Position numbers and translations under genes: made by a program. A stretch of 7,059 bases of DNA from Bacillota bacterium (GTDB taxonomy: Bacteria > Bacillota > Clostridia > Tissierellales > Peptoniphilaceae), in assembly GCA_023443025.1 (NCBI GenBank), contig JAEZWM010000034.1:1-7059 (forward strand). The letters run 5' to 3'. The notes below the pieces were generated by a model, which did not search any database, was not told the DNA's origin, and saw only the letters and a list, made by a program, of their open reading frames with translations. Below are positions 1 to 6,571 of the stretch, in pieces (the stretch's first letter is position 1; each line of letters starts with the position of its first letter).

Positions 1-1752
1 TCAAACTTTCCTTTAGTATCATCAATAGAAATACTTGATGATGAGGATAATTTCAAAGCTAAGAGTGATATATTCTCAAAAAGAACAATAACAAAGGCAA
101 AAGTAGTAGACCATGTAGATACTTCCCTTGAAGCTTTAGTCTTATCAGTTTCACAAAAGGGATATGTAGATTTTGAATATATGGAATCTATCACTAATAA
201 AGATAGGGATACTTTAATCGGTGAGCTTGAGGGTGAGATATTTTTAGACATCAAGGATACAGACCTAATAAATAACAGAATGCCCTTTGAGAACTTTGAC
301 AATAACGATCCATTTCATTTTTCATATGTATCAGCTGATGAATATTTAAGTGGAAATATAAGAGAAAAAATTGGTTATCTCAATTCATATATCGGAGAAA
401 TTGAAAATGTAATAGATTTAGCACCTTCTGAAAAGAAAGACACATTATTAAACGAGTTAGGCAAGCTAAAATATCAAAGAGAGAAATTACAAGAAGTTAT
501 GCCTGAAGAACTCACTGCTTCTGATATAAATGTAAGGTTAGGAGCAACATGGATACCTCAAAAAGATATAGAAGACTTCACTTTCAATCTTTTAAAAACA
601 CCAGGCTATGATAGGTGGAATATAAATGTTAGGTTCTCACCACATACAAGTGAATGGAATATTGAAGGAAAAAGTGTTGACTCAACTAATGACCTTGCTA
701 ACATGACTTATGGTACAAGTAGAGTAAATGCCTATAAGCTAATTGAAAATGCTCTTAATCTAAAAGATACAAAGGTATTTGACCAAGTAATAAATGATGA
801 TGGGTCTAAGACTTCTGTATTAAATAAAAAAGAAACTATGCTTGCAAGTCAAAAGCAAGAACTGATTAAAGAAGAATTTAAGAATTGGATATTTGAAGAT
901 CCTGATAGAAGATATAGGCTAGAGAAGATTTATAATGAAAAATTCAATTCAATTAGAAATAGAGAATTTGATGGTTCTAACTTAACTTTTGATGGAATGA
1001 ATACTGAAATCAGACTTCGAGAACATCAGAAAAATGCCATAGCAAGGACTCTATATGGTGGAAATACACTACTTGCCCATGTAGTAGGAGCAGGAAAAAC
1101 TTTTGAAATGGTGGCTTCTGCTATGGAATCTAAAAAGTTGGGACTTGCAAGTAAATCATTATTTGTAGTTCCCAATCATCTAACCACTCAAATTGGTAGA
1201 GAGTTTATGCAATTATATCCGTCAGCAAACATTATGGTGGCCGATAAAAAAGACTTTCAACCTAAAAATAGGAAAAGATTTATTGGTAGGATTGCAACAG
1301 GAGAATATGATGCAGTAATCATAGGACACTCTCAATTTGAAAAAATACCTATGTCTAAGGAATACCAAGTAAGACATATACAAGACCAAATAGATGATAT
1401 AGTTTCTTTTATTGACGAGAATAAAAGAAATAGAGGAGAAAATTTCACAGTTAAACAACTAGAAAAGACAAAGAAGAAACTCTTGGTAAGACTTGAAAAG
1501 CTAAATGATGACTTTAAAAAAGATGATGTAATAACCTTTGAAGAACTAGGAGTAGATAAGTTATTTATAGACGAAGCTCATAATTACAAAAACTTATTCT
1601 TGCATACAAAGATGAGAAATGTTGCGGGTATAGGTCAGAGTGAAGCCTTTAAGTCTTCGGATATGTATATGAAATGTAGGTATATGGATGAAATGACAGA
1701 TGGAAAGGGAGTTGTATTTGCTACTGGTACACCGATATCAAATTCAATGACA
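1..1752 (+). CDS. SNF2-like SF2 helicase of a conjugative element, 5' exon (5' partial, intron-interrupted)
   Basis: This is the first 584 visible codons of a giant ATP-dependent DNA helicase/translocase typical of Gram-positive integrative conjugative elements, where such proteins often also carry an N-6 DNA methylase part. No methylase motif is visible here; if present it lies left of the window. The frame is open from base 1, so the ATG at 181 is internal; the family-like segment FSKRTI...HVDTSLEAL is encoded before it. Visible motifs are a Q-like RLREHQ (about codon 340), Walker A VGAGKT (GAGKT at 1087-1101), motif Ia VVPNHL, DEAH (1570-1581), and motif III ATGTPISNSMT (from 1720). The coding sequence stops at the 5' splice site after ACA (Thr) and continues at 4264 with GAG (Glu). 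Without splicing, translation adds Val-Arg-Pro and stops at TAA 1762-1764. Arginine is almost always AGA/AGG. The acidic, charged style suits a cytoplasmic DNA-processing enzyme; the exact role in transfer is inferred. Confidence 0.9.
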
Positions 1753-2006
1753 GTGCGCCCATAAGGGGCTGTAATAATTTTACCTTGAGCAAGTAATAGG
1801 TAAAGATATCAAAGTAGATGTAAAGTCTACAACCTATCATCACCCGACTTATCCGAAATGGGAAACCTGACGGGGAGTGCAGCATGTCGGAGGACACGAA
1901 ATACCGAAACTTCCAAGGCGTTTGCGTGGTAGTGATGAAAAGTTATGAATAAGGATGAAAGCTAAACTGCCTAAATGATAGTCGGAGGTTGGGCAAAATG
2001 TTGCTC

Positions 2007-2033
2007 CATGGGTATGGAAGTTAAACTCCCATG
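2007..2033 (+). other. Candidate EBS2 hairpin (domain I)
   Basis: A 6-bp stem CATGGG/CCCATG closes a 15-nt loop. Within the loop, GAAGTT (2017-2022) pairs with five of the six bases of the 5' exon AAATTC (1740-1745, exon positions -13 to -8), the register used by IBS2 in Ll.LtrB. The mismatch is G2020 opposite A at -11. The order EBS2 then EBS1 in domain I agrees with group IIA architecture. The pairing is found by eye and is weaker than that of EBS1. Confidence 0.45.
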
Positions 2034-2040
2034 TATTTTG

Positions 2041-2069
2041 GTGAATATGAGTCAGTCATGCGTATTCAC
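2041..2069 (+). other. Candidate EBS1/delta hairpin (domain I)
   Basis: A 7-bp stem GTGAATA/TATTCAC closes a 15-nt loop that contains GTCAT at 2055-2059. GTCAT is complementary to ATGAC of the 5' exon (1747-1751, exon positions -6 to -2). A2054 faces A at -1 and is a mismatch. The preceding C2053 could act as delta, pairing with G4264, the first base of the 3' exon, as IIA introns use the base next to EBS1 to hold the 3' exon. Position and shape match the EBS1 loop of Ll.LtrB. Confidence 0.6.
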
Positions 2070-2242
2070 AAGATATCCAAATTAAACTAGCCACAAGAAG
2101 TGGAAAACGACGAAAGTCACATCCGAAATCATAACAAGCTTATGTTATTACAGTTCTAAAAGGGGATTACCTAAGACAAAATGCCAATAAATTGGCTATA
2201 AGTGCTATGAAAAAAAGCGACTTTGAATATTTGTTAGGGTAA

Positions 2243-2300
2243 CAGAGTCTTCGTAGTAGTCCGAGGACGGGAAAGCCGTCCACATGGCGAAGGGAGACAG
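2243..2300 (+). ncRNA. Group II intron domain III
   Basis: This block contains the CGTAGTAGTC stretch, a strong GGACGG/CCGTCC hairpin with a GAAAG loop, and then ACATGGCGAAGGGAGACAG. The order and conserved bases match domain III of Ll.LtrB, which stimulates catalysis. Outer limits are approximate. Confidence 0.7.
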
Positions 2301-2323
2301 TTTTTCTTCAATACAATAAAAAA

Positions 2324-2343
2324 GGAAAGGTGCGTGAGGCATT
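2324..2343 (+). promoter_or_regulatory. Weak ribosome binding region of the intron ORF
   Basis: The maturase ATG at 2344 has no clean AGGAGG. Candidates are GGAAAGG (2324-2330), 13 bases away and rather far, and TGAGG (2335-2339), only 4 bases away and rather close. In LtrB-type introns this domain IVa segment is also where the maturase binds its own RNA and represses its translation. A weak site fits low, autoregulated expression, but that regulation is inferred here. Confidence 0.4.
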
Positions 2344-4152
2344 ATGAGAAGTCCCGAAAATGTATTGAAAAGTTTAAGTGAACAAGCAACAAAAGAAAAC
2401 TATAGGTTTGAAAGGTTATATCGCAACCTATATAATCCAGAATTCTATCTACTTGCATATCAAAATATTGCTATCTCACAGGGTAGTATGACAGCAGGGT
2501 CAGATGGACTTACTCTTGATGGTATGAGCATGGAGCGTATTGAAAATATTATTGCAAGATTAAAAGACCACTCATACCAACCAAACCCAGCAAGGCGTGT
2601 CTACATTGCAAAGAAAAATAGCAAGAAAAAACGACCTTTGGGTATTCCGTCAACTGATGACAAGCTAATACAAGAAGTCATCAGAATGATATTAGAAGCA
2701 ATCTATGAACCAACGTTTTCTAATAACTCACATGGTTTTAGACCTAACCGAAGTTGTCATACGGCATTAAGAGAGGTTGTTACAATTTTTACTGGTGCTA
2801 AATGGATAATTGAGGGTGATATTAAGGCTTGTTTCGATAGTTTTGACCACCATGTAACCGTAAATCTTCTAAGAAGACGCATTGATGATGAGGCATTTAT
2901 ATCTCTAATGTGGAAATTTCTAAGAGCAGGATATATGGAGCAATGGATATACCATACGACATACTCTGGCTCTCCACAAGGGTCGGGCATGAGTCCGATA
3001 ATATCAAATATATATTTACATGAGCTTGATATATTTATGGAAGAGCTGAAAAATGAATTCGATATGGGAGAAACAAGAAAGCGCAAGGTACACGAAGACC
3101 ATGAGAAAGTCCGTTGGGCTTATAGAAAATCAAAGAAAAACTTAGAAAATAATCGTAATGAGGAAAATATAAAGACATTTAAAGAAGCTCGAAAAACTAT
3201 GTTGTCTACTCCACATTTAGATGAAATGGATAATAGTTTTAAGCGTATACAATACAACCGTTATGCTGATGATTTTTTAATTTCCATAACAGGTTCAAAA
3301 GAAGACGCACAAAAAATAAAAGAGTTAGTAAGAGTGTTTTTACAAGATACCCTCAAGCTTACGATGTCAGAAGAAAAGACTCATATTACCCACTCCTCTA
3401 AAATGGTGCGATATCTAGGTTACGATATTAGAGTATCTAGGAGTCAAGATTTTAAACGCACCAAGAAAGGATTACAACGTGTATGGTATGGGAAGGTACA
3501 ACTATATGTACCTAAAGAAAAATGGATTTCTAAGTTGCACGAATACAAGGCTTTGAAAATCAAAAAAGACGGAAATGGTAAAGAAATCTGGAAACCAATT
3601 CATAGGGGTGCATTAATGCCCTTGGATGAAGTTGCAATCATCAGTAAATATAATTCAGAAATCAGAGGACTATACAATTATTATCGCATGGCAATCAATG
3701 CTTGCAACTTAGGTAAATTTCATTCTATTATGCGTGGAAGTTGTCTAAAAACATTGGCTGCTAAATACAACTCATCTGTTATGAAAATGTATACAAAATA
3801 TCGCAGTAAAAATGCAGACTTTGGTGCTAATTATAAGACAAAAAGTGGAATAAAACGCTGTGAGTTTTATAATGATGGATTTAAAAGGGATAAAAGTGAT
3901 GCCCCACAATTTGCCGATATAATGCCACAATACAGAGTCCAAATAAGACCTAACAGTCTTGCTGGTAGGCTTAAAAGTGGTGTTTGTGAAGCTTGTGGAG
4001 CAAACTCTATCAAAGTATATATGCACCATGTAAAACGTATGAAAGACTTAAATGCTGATAATAAATTTGAATTGTTGATGATTGAAAAAAGACGGAAATC
4101 TTTGGCTTTATGCCCAAAATGTTATGAAGAAGTAAAGAAAAAAATCACTTAA
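2344..4152 (+). CDS. ltrA: Group II intron reverse transcriptase/maturase, LtrA-like, with degenerate HNH domain
   Basis: This 602-residue intron-encoded protein, about the same length as LtrA (599), helps the intron RNA fold and splice and copies it into DNA. RT blocks appear in order: RT0 (LYNPEFYLLAYQN, 29-41), RT1-2 (KKRPLGIP near 96-102, HGFRPNRSCHTAL 130-142), RT3 with D159 (EGDIKACFDSFD), RT4 (GSPQGSGMSPIISNIYL, 209-225), RT5 with YADD (307-310), RT6 (SEEKTHIT, 342-349) and RT7 (VRYLGYDI, 355-362). The maturase X/thumb and DNA-binding regions follow (about 380-540). The C-terminus is an HNH-type module with CEAC (548-551), HH (561-562), KRRKSLALC and a second CxxC (590-593). LtrA continues with CH..(V)IH, but here the residue is Tyr594 (TAT at 4123-4125) and the tail is KKKIT, so the last metal/catalytic His residues are missing. 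RT and maturase activity look intact; bottom-strand cleavage is doubtful. About half its Arg codons are CGN, unlike the host gene. Confidence 0.95.
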   Translation: MRSPENVLKSLSEQATKENYRFERLYRNLYNPEFYLLAYQNIAISQGSMTAGSDGLTLDGMSMERIENIIARLKDHSYQPNPARRVYIAKKNSKKKRPLGIPSTDDKLIQEVIRMILEAIYEPTFSNNSHGFRPNRSCHTALREVVTIFTGAKWIIEGDIKACFDSFDHHVTVNLLRRRIDDEAFISLMWKFLRAGYMEQWIYHTTYSGSPQGSGMSPIISNIYLHELDIFMEELKNEFDMGETRKRKVHEDHEKVRWAYRKSKKNLENNRNEENIKTFKEARKTMLSTPHLDEMDNSFKRIQYNRYADDFLISITGSKEDAQKIKELVRVFLQDTLKLTMSEEKTHITHSSKMVRYLGYDIRVSRSQDFKRTKKGLQRVWYGKVQLYVPKEKWISKLHEYKALKIKKDGNGKEIWKPIHRGALMPLDEVAIISKYNSEIRGLYNYYRMAINACNLGKFHSIMRGSCLKTLAAKYNSSVMKMYTKYRSKNADFGANYKTKSGIKRCEFYNDGFKRDKSDAPQFADIMPQYRVQIRPNSLAGRLKSGVCEACGANSIKVYMHHVKRMKDLNADNKFELLMIEKRRKSLALCPKCYEEVKKKIT

Positions 4153-4167
4153 ACTATGAAAAATGGC

Positions 4168-4201
4168 GAGCCGTGTACGCTGAGAGGCGTAAGCACGGTT
4201 C
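4168..4201 (+). ncRNA. Group II intron domain V (catalytic hairpin)
   Basis: This is a textbook 34-nt domain V. The outer helix is GAGCCGTG (4168-4175) with CACGGTTC (4194-4201). It carries the catalytic AGC triad at 4169-4171, a 2-nt bulge AG at 4192-4193, an inner helix TACGC/GCGTA closed by a T-G pair, and a GNRA-type GAGA tetraloop (4182-4185). No base departs from the expected form, which argues for an active ribozyme. An ATG at 4156 just upstream opens a false N-terminus for the 3' exon. Confidence 0.95.
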
Positions 4202-4263
4202 TGAAGGGGGTTACACCAAGACCGCTGATGAAAATTAGTATGGCGTGGTGTTGCCTACCTTAT
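4202..4263 (+). ncRNA. Group II intron domain VI, branch point and 3' splice site
   Basis: The basal helix pairs AAGG (4204-4207) with CCTT (4258-4261), and GGG (4208-4210) with CCT (4254-4256, one G-U pair), leaving A4257 unpaired. CACCA (4214-4218) pairs with TGGTG (4246-4250) higher up. The bulged A4257 is followed by six intron bases, the same spacing as the lariat branch point of Ll.LtrB (ACTTCAC). The intron ends ...TTAT before G4264. Branch-point assignment rests on position and pairing seen by eye. Confidence 0.85.
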
Positions 4264-6528
4264 GAGCTTTATACCATGCAAAGATACCTTCAATATGATG
4301 ATTTAAAGGCAAGAGGATTAGAACATTTTGACGCTTGGGCTTCTACTTTTGGAGAAACAGAAAACACCTTTGAATTATCTCCAGAAGGTACTGGATATAG
4401 GCAAAAGACAAGATTTTCAAAGTTCTATAACTTGCCAGAACTGATGAGCATGTTTAAAGAAGTAGCAGACATAAAGACTTCAGATATGTTAAATTTGCCA
4501 GTACCAGAAGCAAACTTCGAAGTTATTAAAACAAAACCTACTGAGGAACAAAAAGAAATATTAGAAGCTATTTCAGAAAGAGCTGACGCAGTTAGAAATA
4601 ATCAAGTCGAGCCAACAGAAGATAATATGCTAAAGATTACAAATGATGGTAAAAAACTTGCCCTAGACCAAAGATTAATAAATCCACTACTTCCAGATGA
4701 TCCTAATTCAAAGGTAAATGTATGTGTAAAAAACGTCTTTAGTATCTGGGATAAGACAAAAGAAAATTCATCGACCCAATTAGTATTTTCGGATATGTCC
4801 ACACCAAAAGGAGATGGAGAATTTAATATCTATGATGATATTAGAAATAAGCTAGTGAATATGGGAATACCTAAAGAAGAAATAGCTTTTATCCACGAAG
4901 CAGATACAGACAAACAAAAAGATGAATTGTTCTCCAAGGTAAGAAGAGGAGAAGTAAGAGTATTATTAGGCTCTACTCAAAAAATGGGAGCAGGTACAAA
5001 TGTACAAAATAAACTAATAGCCTTACATGATTTAGACGTCCCTTGGAGACCGTCCGACCTAGAGCAAAGAAGTGGTAGAATTGTTCGTCAAGGTAATGAA
5101 AATGATAAAGTAAATATCTTTAGATATGTAACAGAAAATACCTTTGATGCTTATTTGTGGCAGACAATAGAGAATAAGCAAAAATTCATATCCCAAATAA
5201 TGACAAGTAAGACACCTGTGCGTGTTGTAGAAGATGTTGATGAGGCAAGTTTATCTTATTCAGAAATTAAGGCTCTAGCTACTGGTAATCCTCTAATTAA
5301 AGAAAAGATGGACTTAGATAACGAAGTTACAAAACTAAAAATGTTAGAAGCAAACTATAAGTCTAATAAATACAAGCTTGAAGATAAGGTAAATAAAATT
5401 TATCCTCAAAGTATTTTAAAAACTGAAATGGAAATACAAGCAGTTAAAGAAGATATTGCAAGTGTTGAGAAATTAGGAGAAGGAGATAGCAAATTCACTT
5501 CAATCAGTCTTAGTGGAAATAAAGTTTTAGATAAGAAAGAAGCTGGAGAGAAGCTATTAGAAGAAATAAAAAAAGTAAAGATAAATGATAGTAAGGTTAT
5601 TGGTAAATATAGAAATTTAGACTTACAAGTTTCATATAACTTTATGACTAATACTCACACCTTTAAACTTCTAGGAAAAGCAGAATACTTCGGAGAATTT
5701 TCAAACTCTACTGATGGTAATATAACAAGACTTGATAATGTCATTGAAAAAATGCCTGCAAGACTTGAAAGATTAAATCAAAACCTTGAAAACTATAAAG
5801 AATCTTTAGAAAATGCCAAAGTAGAATTGACAAAACCATTTGAAAAAGCAGATGAGTTAAGAGATAAGACACTAAGACTAGCTGAGATCAATAAACTTTT
5901 AGATATGGGAGAAGTAGAAGAATTAGAAAACCAATCACCACTATTAGAAGATTTAAAAAGGGCGATAGTTGATTACTCTAACTATGAGTTTTCAGAATCT
6001 AATAGATACGAAGACTTTGATAAACTATATCCTGATTTAAGCCATATAGGACTTGCCTATACAGAAACACCAGATGGTAAGCAATCGATTCAATATGAGG
6101 TAAATTTGGAAGAAAAAACATGGACTCAGTATGTAGATAATGTTGCTATTAGAACAGAATCTTTTGTAGAGGAAGATATATCTAACTCACAAGCTATTAA
6201 AAATATGACCGAAGCCATAAAGATGTCAAGTTTTGACGATCTGGTATCAGTAGATGAAGAAGATTTAAAACAAGCTCTAGGACTAGAAATAGATGATGAC
6301 GGAAACTTCTATGATCCACTTGCAAAAGATCTTGATAATGACGGAATACCAGATAGGTATGACAATGATTTTAAAGATAGTGATTACTTTGAATCAACTT
6401 ATGATGTAGAGGATAATCTTCACGCAAGGGAAGAGAAACCATCAATATTAGGACAAATATCAAAATTCAAATCGGAAGAAGAAAAAGATAAAAATCAAGA
6501 AAAAAGTGAAAAAGGACAAGAAAGATAG
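4264..6528 (+). CDS. SNF2-like SF2 helicase of a conjugative element, 3' exon
   Basis: This is the remainder of the gene started at 1-1752, giving 754 more residues and a TAG stop (1,338 residues visible in total). The exon opens ELYTMQRYLQ, directly continuing motif III. The second RecA-like lobe follows: motif IV TQLVFSDMS, motif V GSTQKMGAGTN (GAGTN at 4987-5001) and motif VI QRSGRIVRQG (5065-5094), with the arginine finger residues. NTFDAYLWQTIENKQKFI comes next, as in this family. Two long charged segments, about 5300-5490 and 5730-5940, look like coiled coils. Near the end is an acidic DLDNDGIPDRYDND motif (6328-6369), then a Lys/Glu-rich tail. The long frame reaching back to ATG 4156 is false, because 4156-4263 is intron RNA. 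No frameshift or internal stop is seen, so the protein should be functional after splicing. Translation begins only from the upstream exon; no RBS precedes 4264. Confidence 0.92.
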   Translation, partial: ELYTMQRYLQYDDLKARGLEHFDAWASTFGETENTFELSPEGTGYRQKTRFSKFYNLPELMSMFKEVADIKTSDMLNLPVPEANFEVIKTKPTEEQKEILEAISERADAVRNNQVEPTEDNMLKITNDGKKLALDQRLINPLLPDDPNSKVNVCVKNVFSIWDKTKENSSTQLVFSDMSTPKGDGEFNIYDDIRNKLVNMGIPKEEIAFIHEADTDKQKDELFSKVRRGEVRVLLGSTQKMGAGTNVQNKLIALHDLDVPWRPSDLEQRSGRIVRQGNENDKVNIFRYVTENTFDAYLWQTIENKQKFISQIMTSKTPVRVVEDVDEASLSYSEIKALATGNPLIKEKMDLDNEVTKLKMLEANYKSNKYKLEDKVNKIYPQSILKTEMEIQAVKEDIASVEKLGEGDSKFTSISLSGNKVLDKKEAGEKLLEEIKKVKINDSKVIGKYRNLDLQVSYNFMTNTHTFKLLGKAEYFGEFSNSTDGNITRLDNVIEKMPARLERLNQNLENYKESLENAKVELTKPFEKADELRDKTLRLAEINKLLDMGEVEELENQSPLLEDLKRAIVDYSNYEFSESNRYEDFDKLYPDLSHIGLAYTETPDGKQSIQYEVNLEEKTWTQYVDNVAIRTESFVEEDISNSQAIKNMTEAIKMSSFDDLVSVDEEDLKQALGLEIDDDGNFYDPLAKDLDNDGIPDRYDNDFKDSDYFESTYDVEDNLHAREEKPSILGQISKFKSEEEKDKNQEKSEKGQER

Positions 6529-6548
6529 GGGAGGGCGAAAGGCTCTCC
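6528..6548 (+). other. Intercistronic hairpin at the helicase stop codon
   Basis: GGGGAG (6528-6533) can pair with CTCTCC (6543-6548), five Watson-Crick pairs and one G-U, around a 9-nt loop GGCGAAAGG. The stem begins at the last base of the TAG stop. It is followed by TTATTT rather than a long T run, so it is at most a weak terminator. It could instead protect mRNA ends or adjust expression between the two genes. Confidence 0.45.
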
Positions 6549-6559
6549 TTATTTAGTAC

Positions 6560-6571
6560 AAGGAGGAAATT
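6560..6571 (+). promoter_or_regulatory. Strong ribosome binding site of the downstream gene
   Basis: AAGGAGG (6560-6566) is a near-perfect anti-16S match, five bases before ATG 6572. It fixes the start of the next gene and allows its translation independent of the helicase. Confidence 0.9.

Larger units (their letters stand above)
1753..2300 (+). ncRNA. Group II intron ribozyme domains I-III (5' portion)
   Basis: This gene-free stretch of about 590 bases before the intron ORF is catalytic RNA. It begins with the 5' splice-site consensus GTGCG. Local helices visible by eye include TTACCT/AGGTAA (1780-1785 with 1798-1803), GTAGA/TCTAC (1814-1818 with 1826-1830), the two exon-binding hairpins at 2007-2033 and 2041-2069, ATAACA/TGTTAT (2131-2136 with 2143-2148), GCCAA/TTGGC (2183-2187 with 2192-2196), and GGACGG/CCGTCC (2265-2270 with 2276-2281). 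The last lies in domain III, whose flanking bases CGTAGTAGTC and ACATGGC...AGGG..ACAG are conserved in LtrB-type introns. Domain limits inside this span are approximate. Stop codons occur in the host frame from 1762, so it is not protein coding. Confidence 0.85.
1753..4263 (+). mobile_element. Complete group IIA (mitochondrial-like, LtrB-type) intron
   Basis: This self-splicing retroelement runs from the 5' boundary GTGCGCCC, the same start as Ll.LtrB, to the 3' end CTACCTTAT, matching the terminal AY rule. Domains I-III occupy roughly 1753-2300, domain IV holds the reverse transcriptase/maturase ORF, domain V is 4168-4201 and domain VI is 4202-4263. Excision joins ACA to GAG in the same frame and restores the helicase sequence SNSMT-ELYTMQ, which fixes both boundaries to the base. 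The domain III block around CGTAGTAGTC...ACATGGC closely resembles LtrB as I recall it. All core parts look intact, so splicing is likely functional. Its location inside a conjugative-element gene parallels Ll.LtrB (relaxase gene) and the Tn5397 intron, both known cases of group II introns spreading with conjugative elements. There are no direct repeats at the ends, as expected for retrohoming. Confidence 0.95.

Noticed and set aside
181..1764. A complete 527-residue gene starting at ATG 181
   Set aside because: The frame is open and family-like back to base 1, there is no RBS before 181, and the stop at 1762-1764 lies inside the intron.
2131..2148. TGTTAT (2143-2148) as EBS1, complementary to ATGACA with one G-U pair
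   Set aside because: It is tied up in its own hairpin with ATAACA and lies downstream of where EBS1 sits in LtrB-type introns; the loop at 2048-2062 fits position and shape better.
2344..4152. Retron, diversity-generating or CRISPR-associated reverse transcriptase
   Set aside because: The protein aligns along its length with LtrA and is embedded in domain IV of an intact group II ribozyme; no template repeats, msr/msd or cas genes are present.
4156..4263. Coding start of a separate helicase gene at 4156
   Set aside because: This stretch is domain V and VI of the intron, and the helicase family sequence starts exactly at 4264.
1222..4802. Minus-strand ORFs at 1222-1458, 2757-3086, 3772-4029 and 4602-4802
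   Set aside because: They lie opposite conserved helicase or reverse transcriptase coding sequence, have no clear RBS and resemble no known protein.
6528..6556. Rho-independent terminator after the helicase gene
   Set aside because: The stem is only six pairs with a 9-nt loop and the following bases are TTATTT, not a T run; the next gene follows closely with its own RBS.
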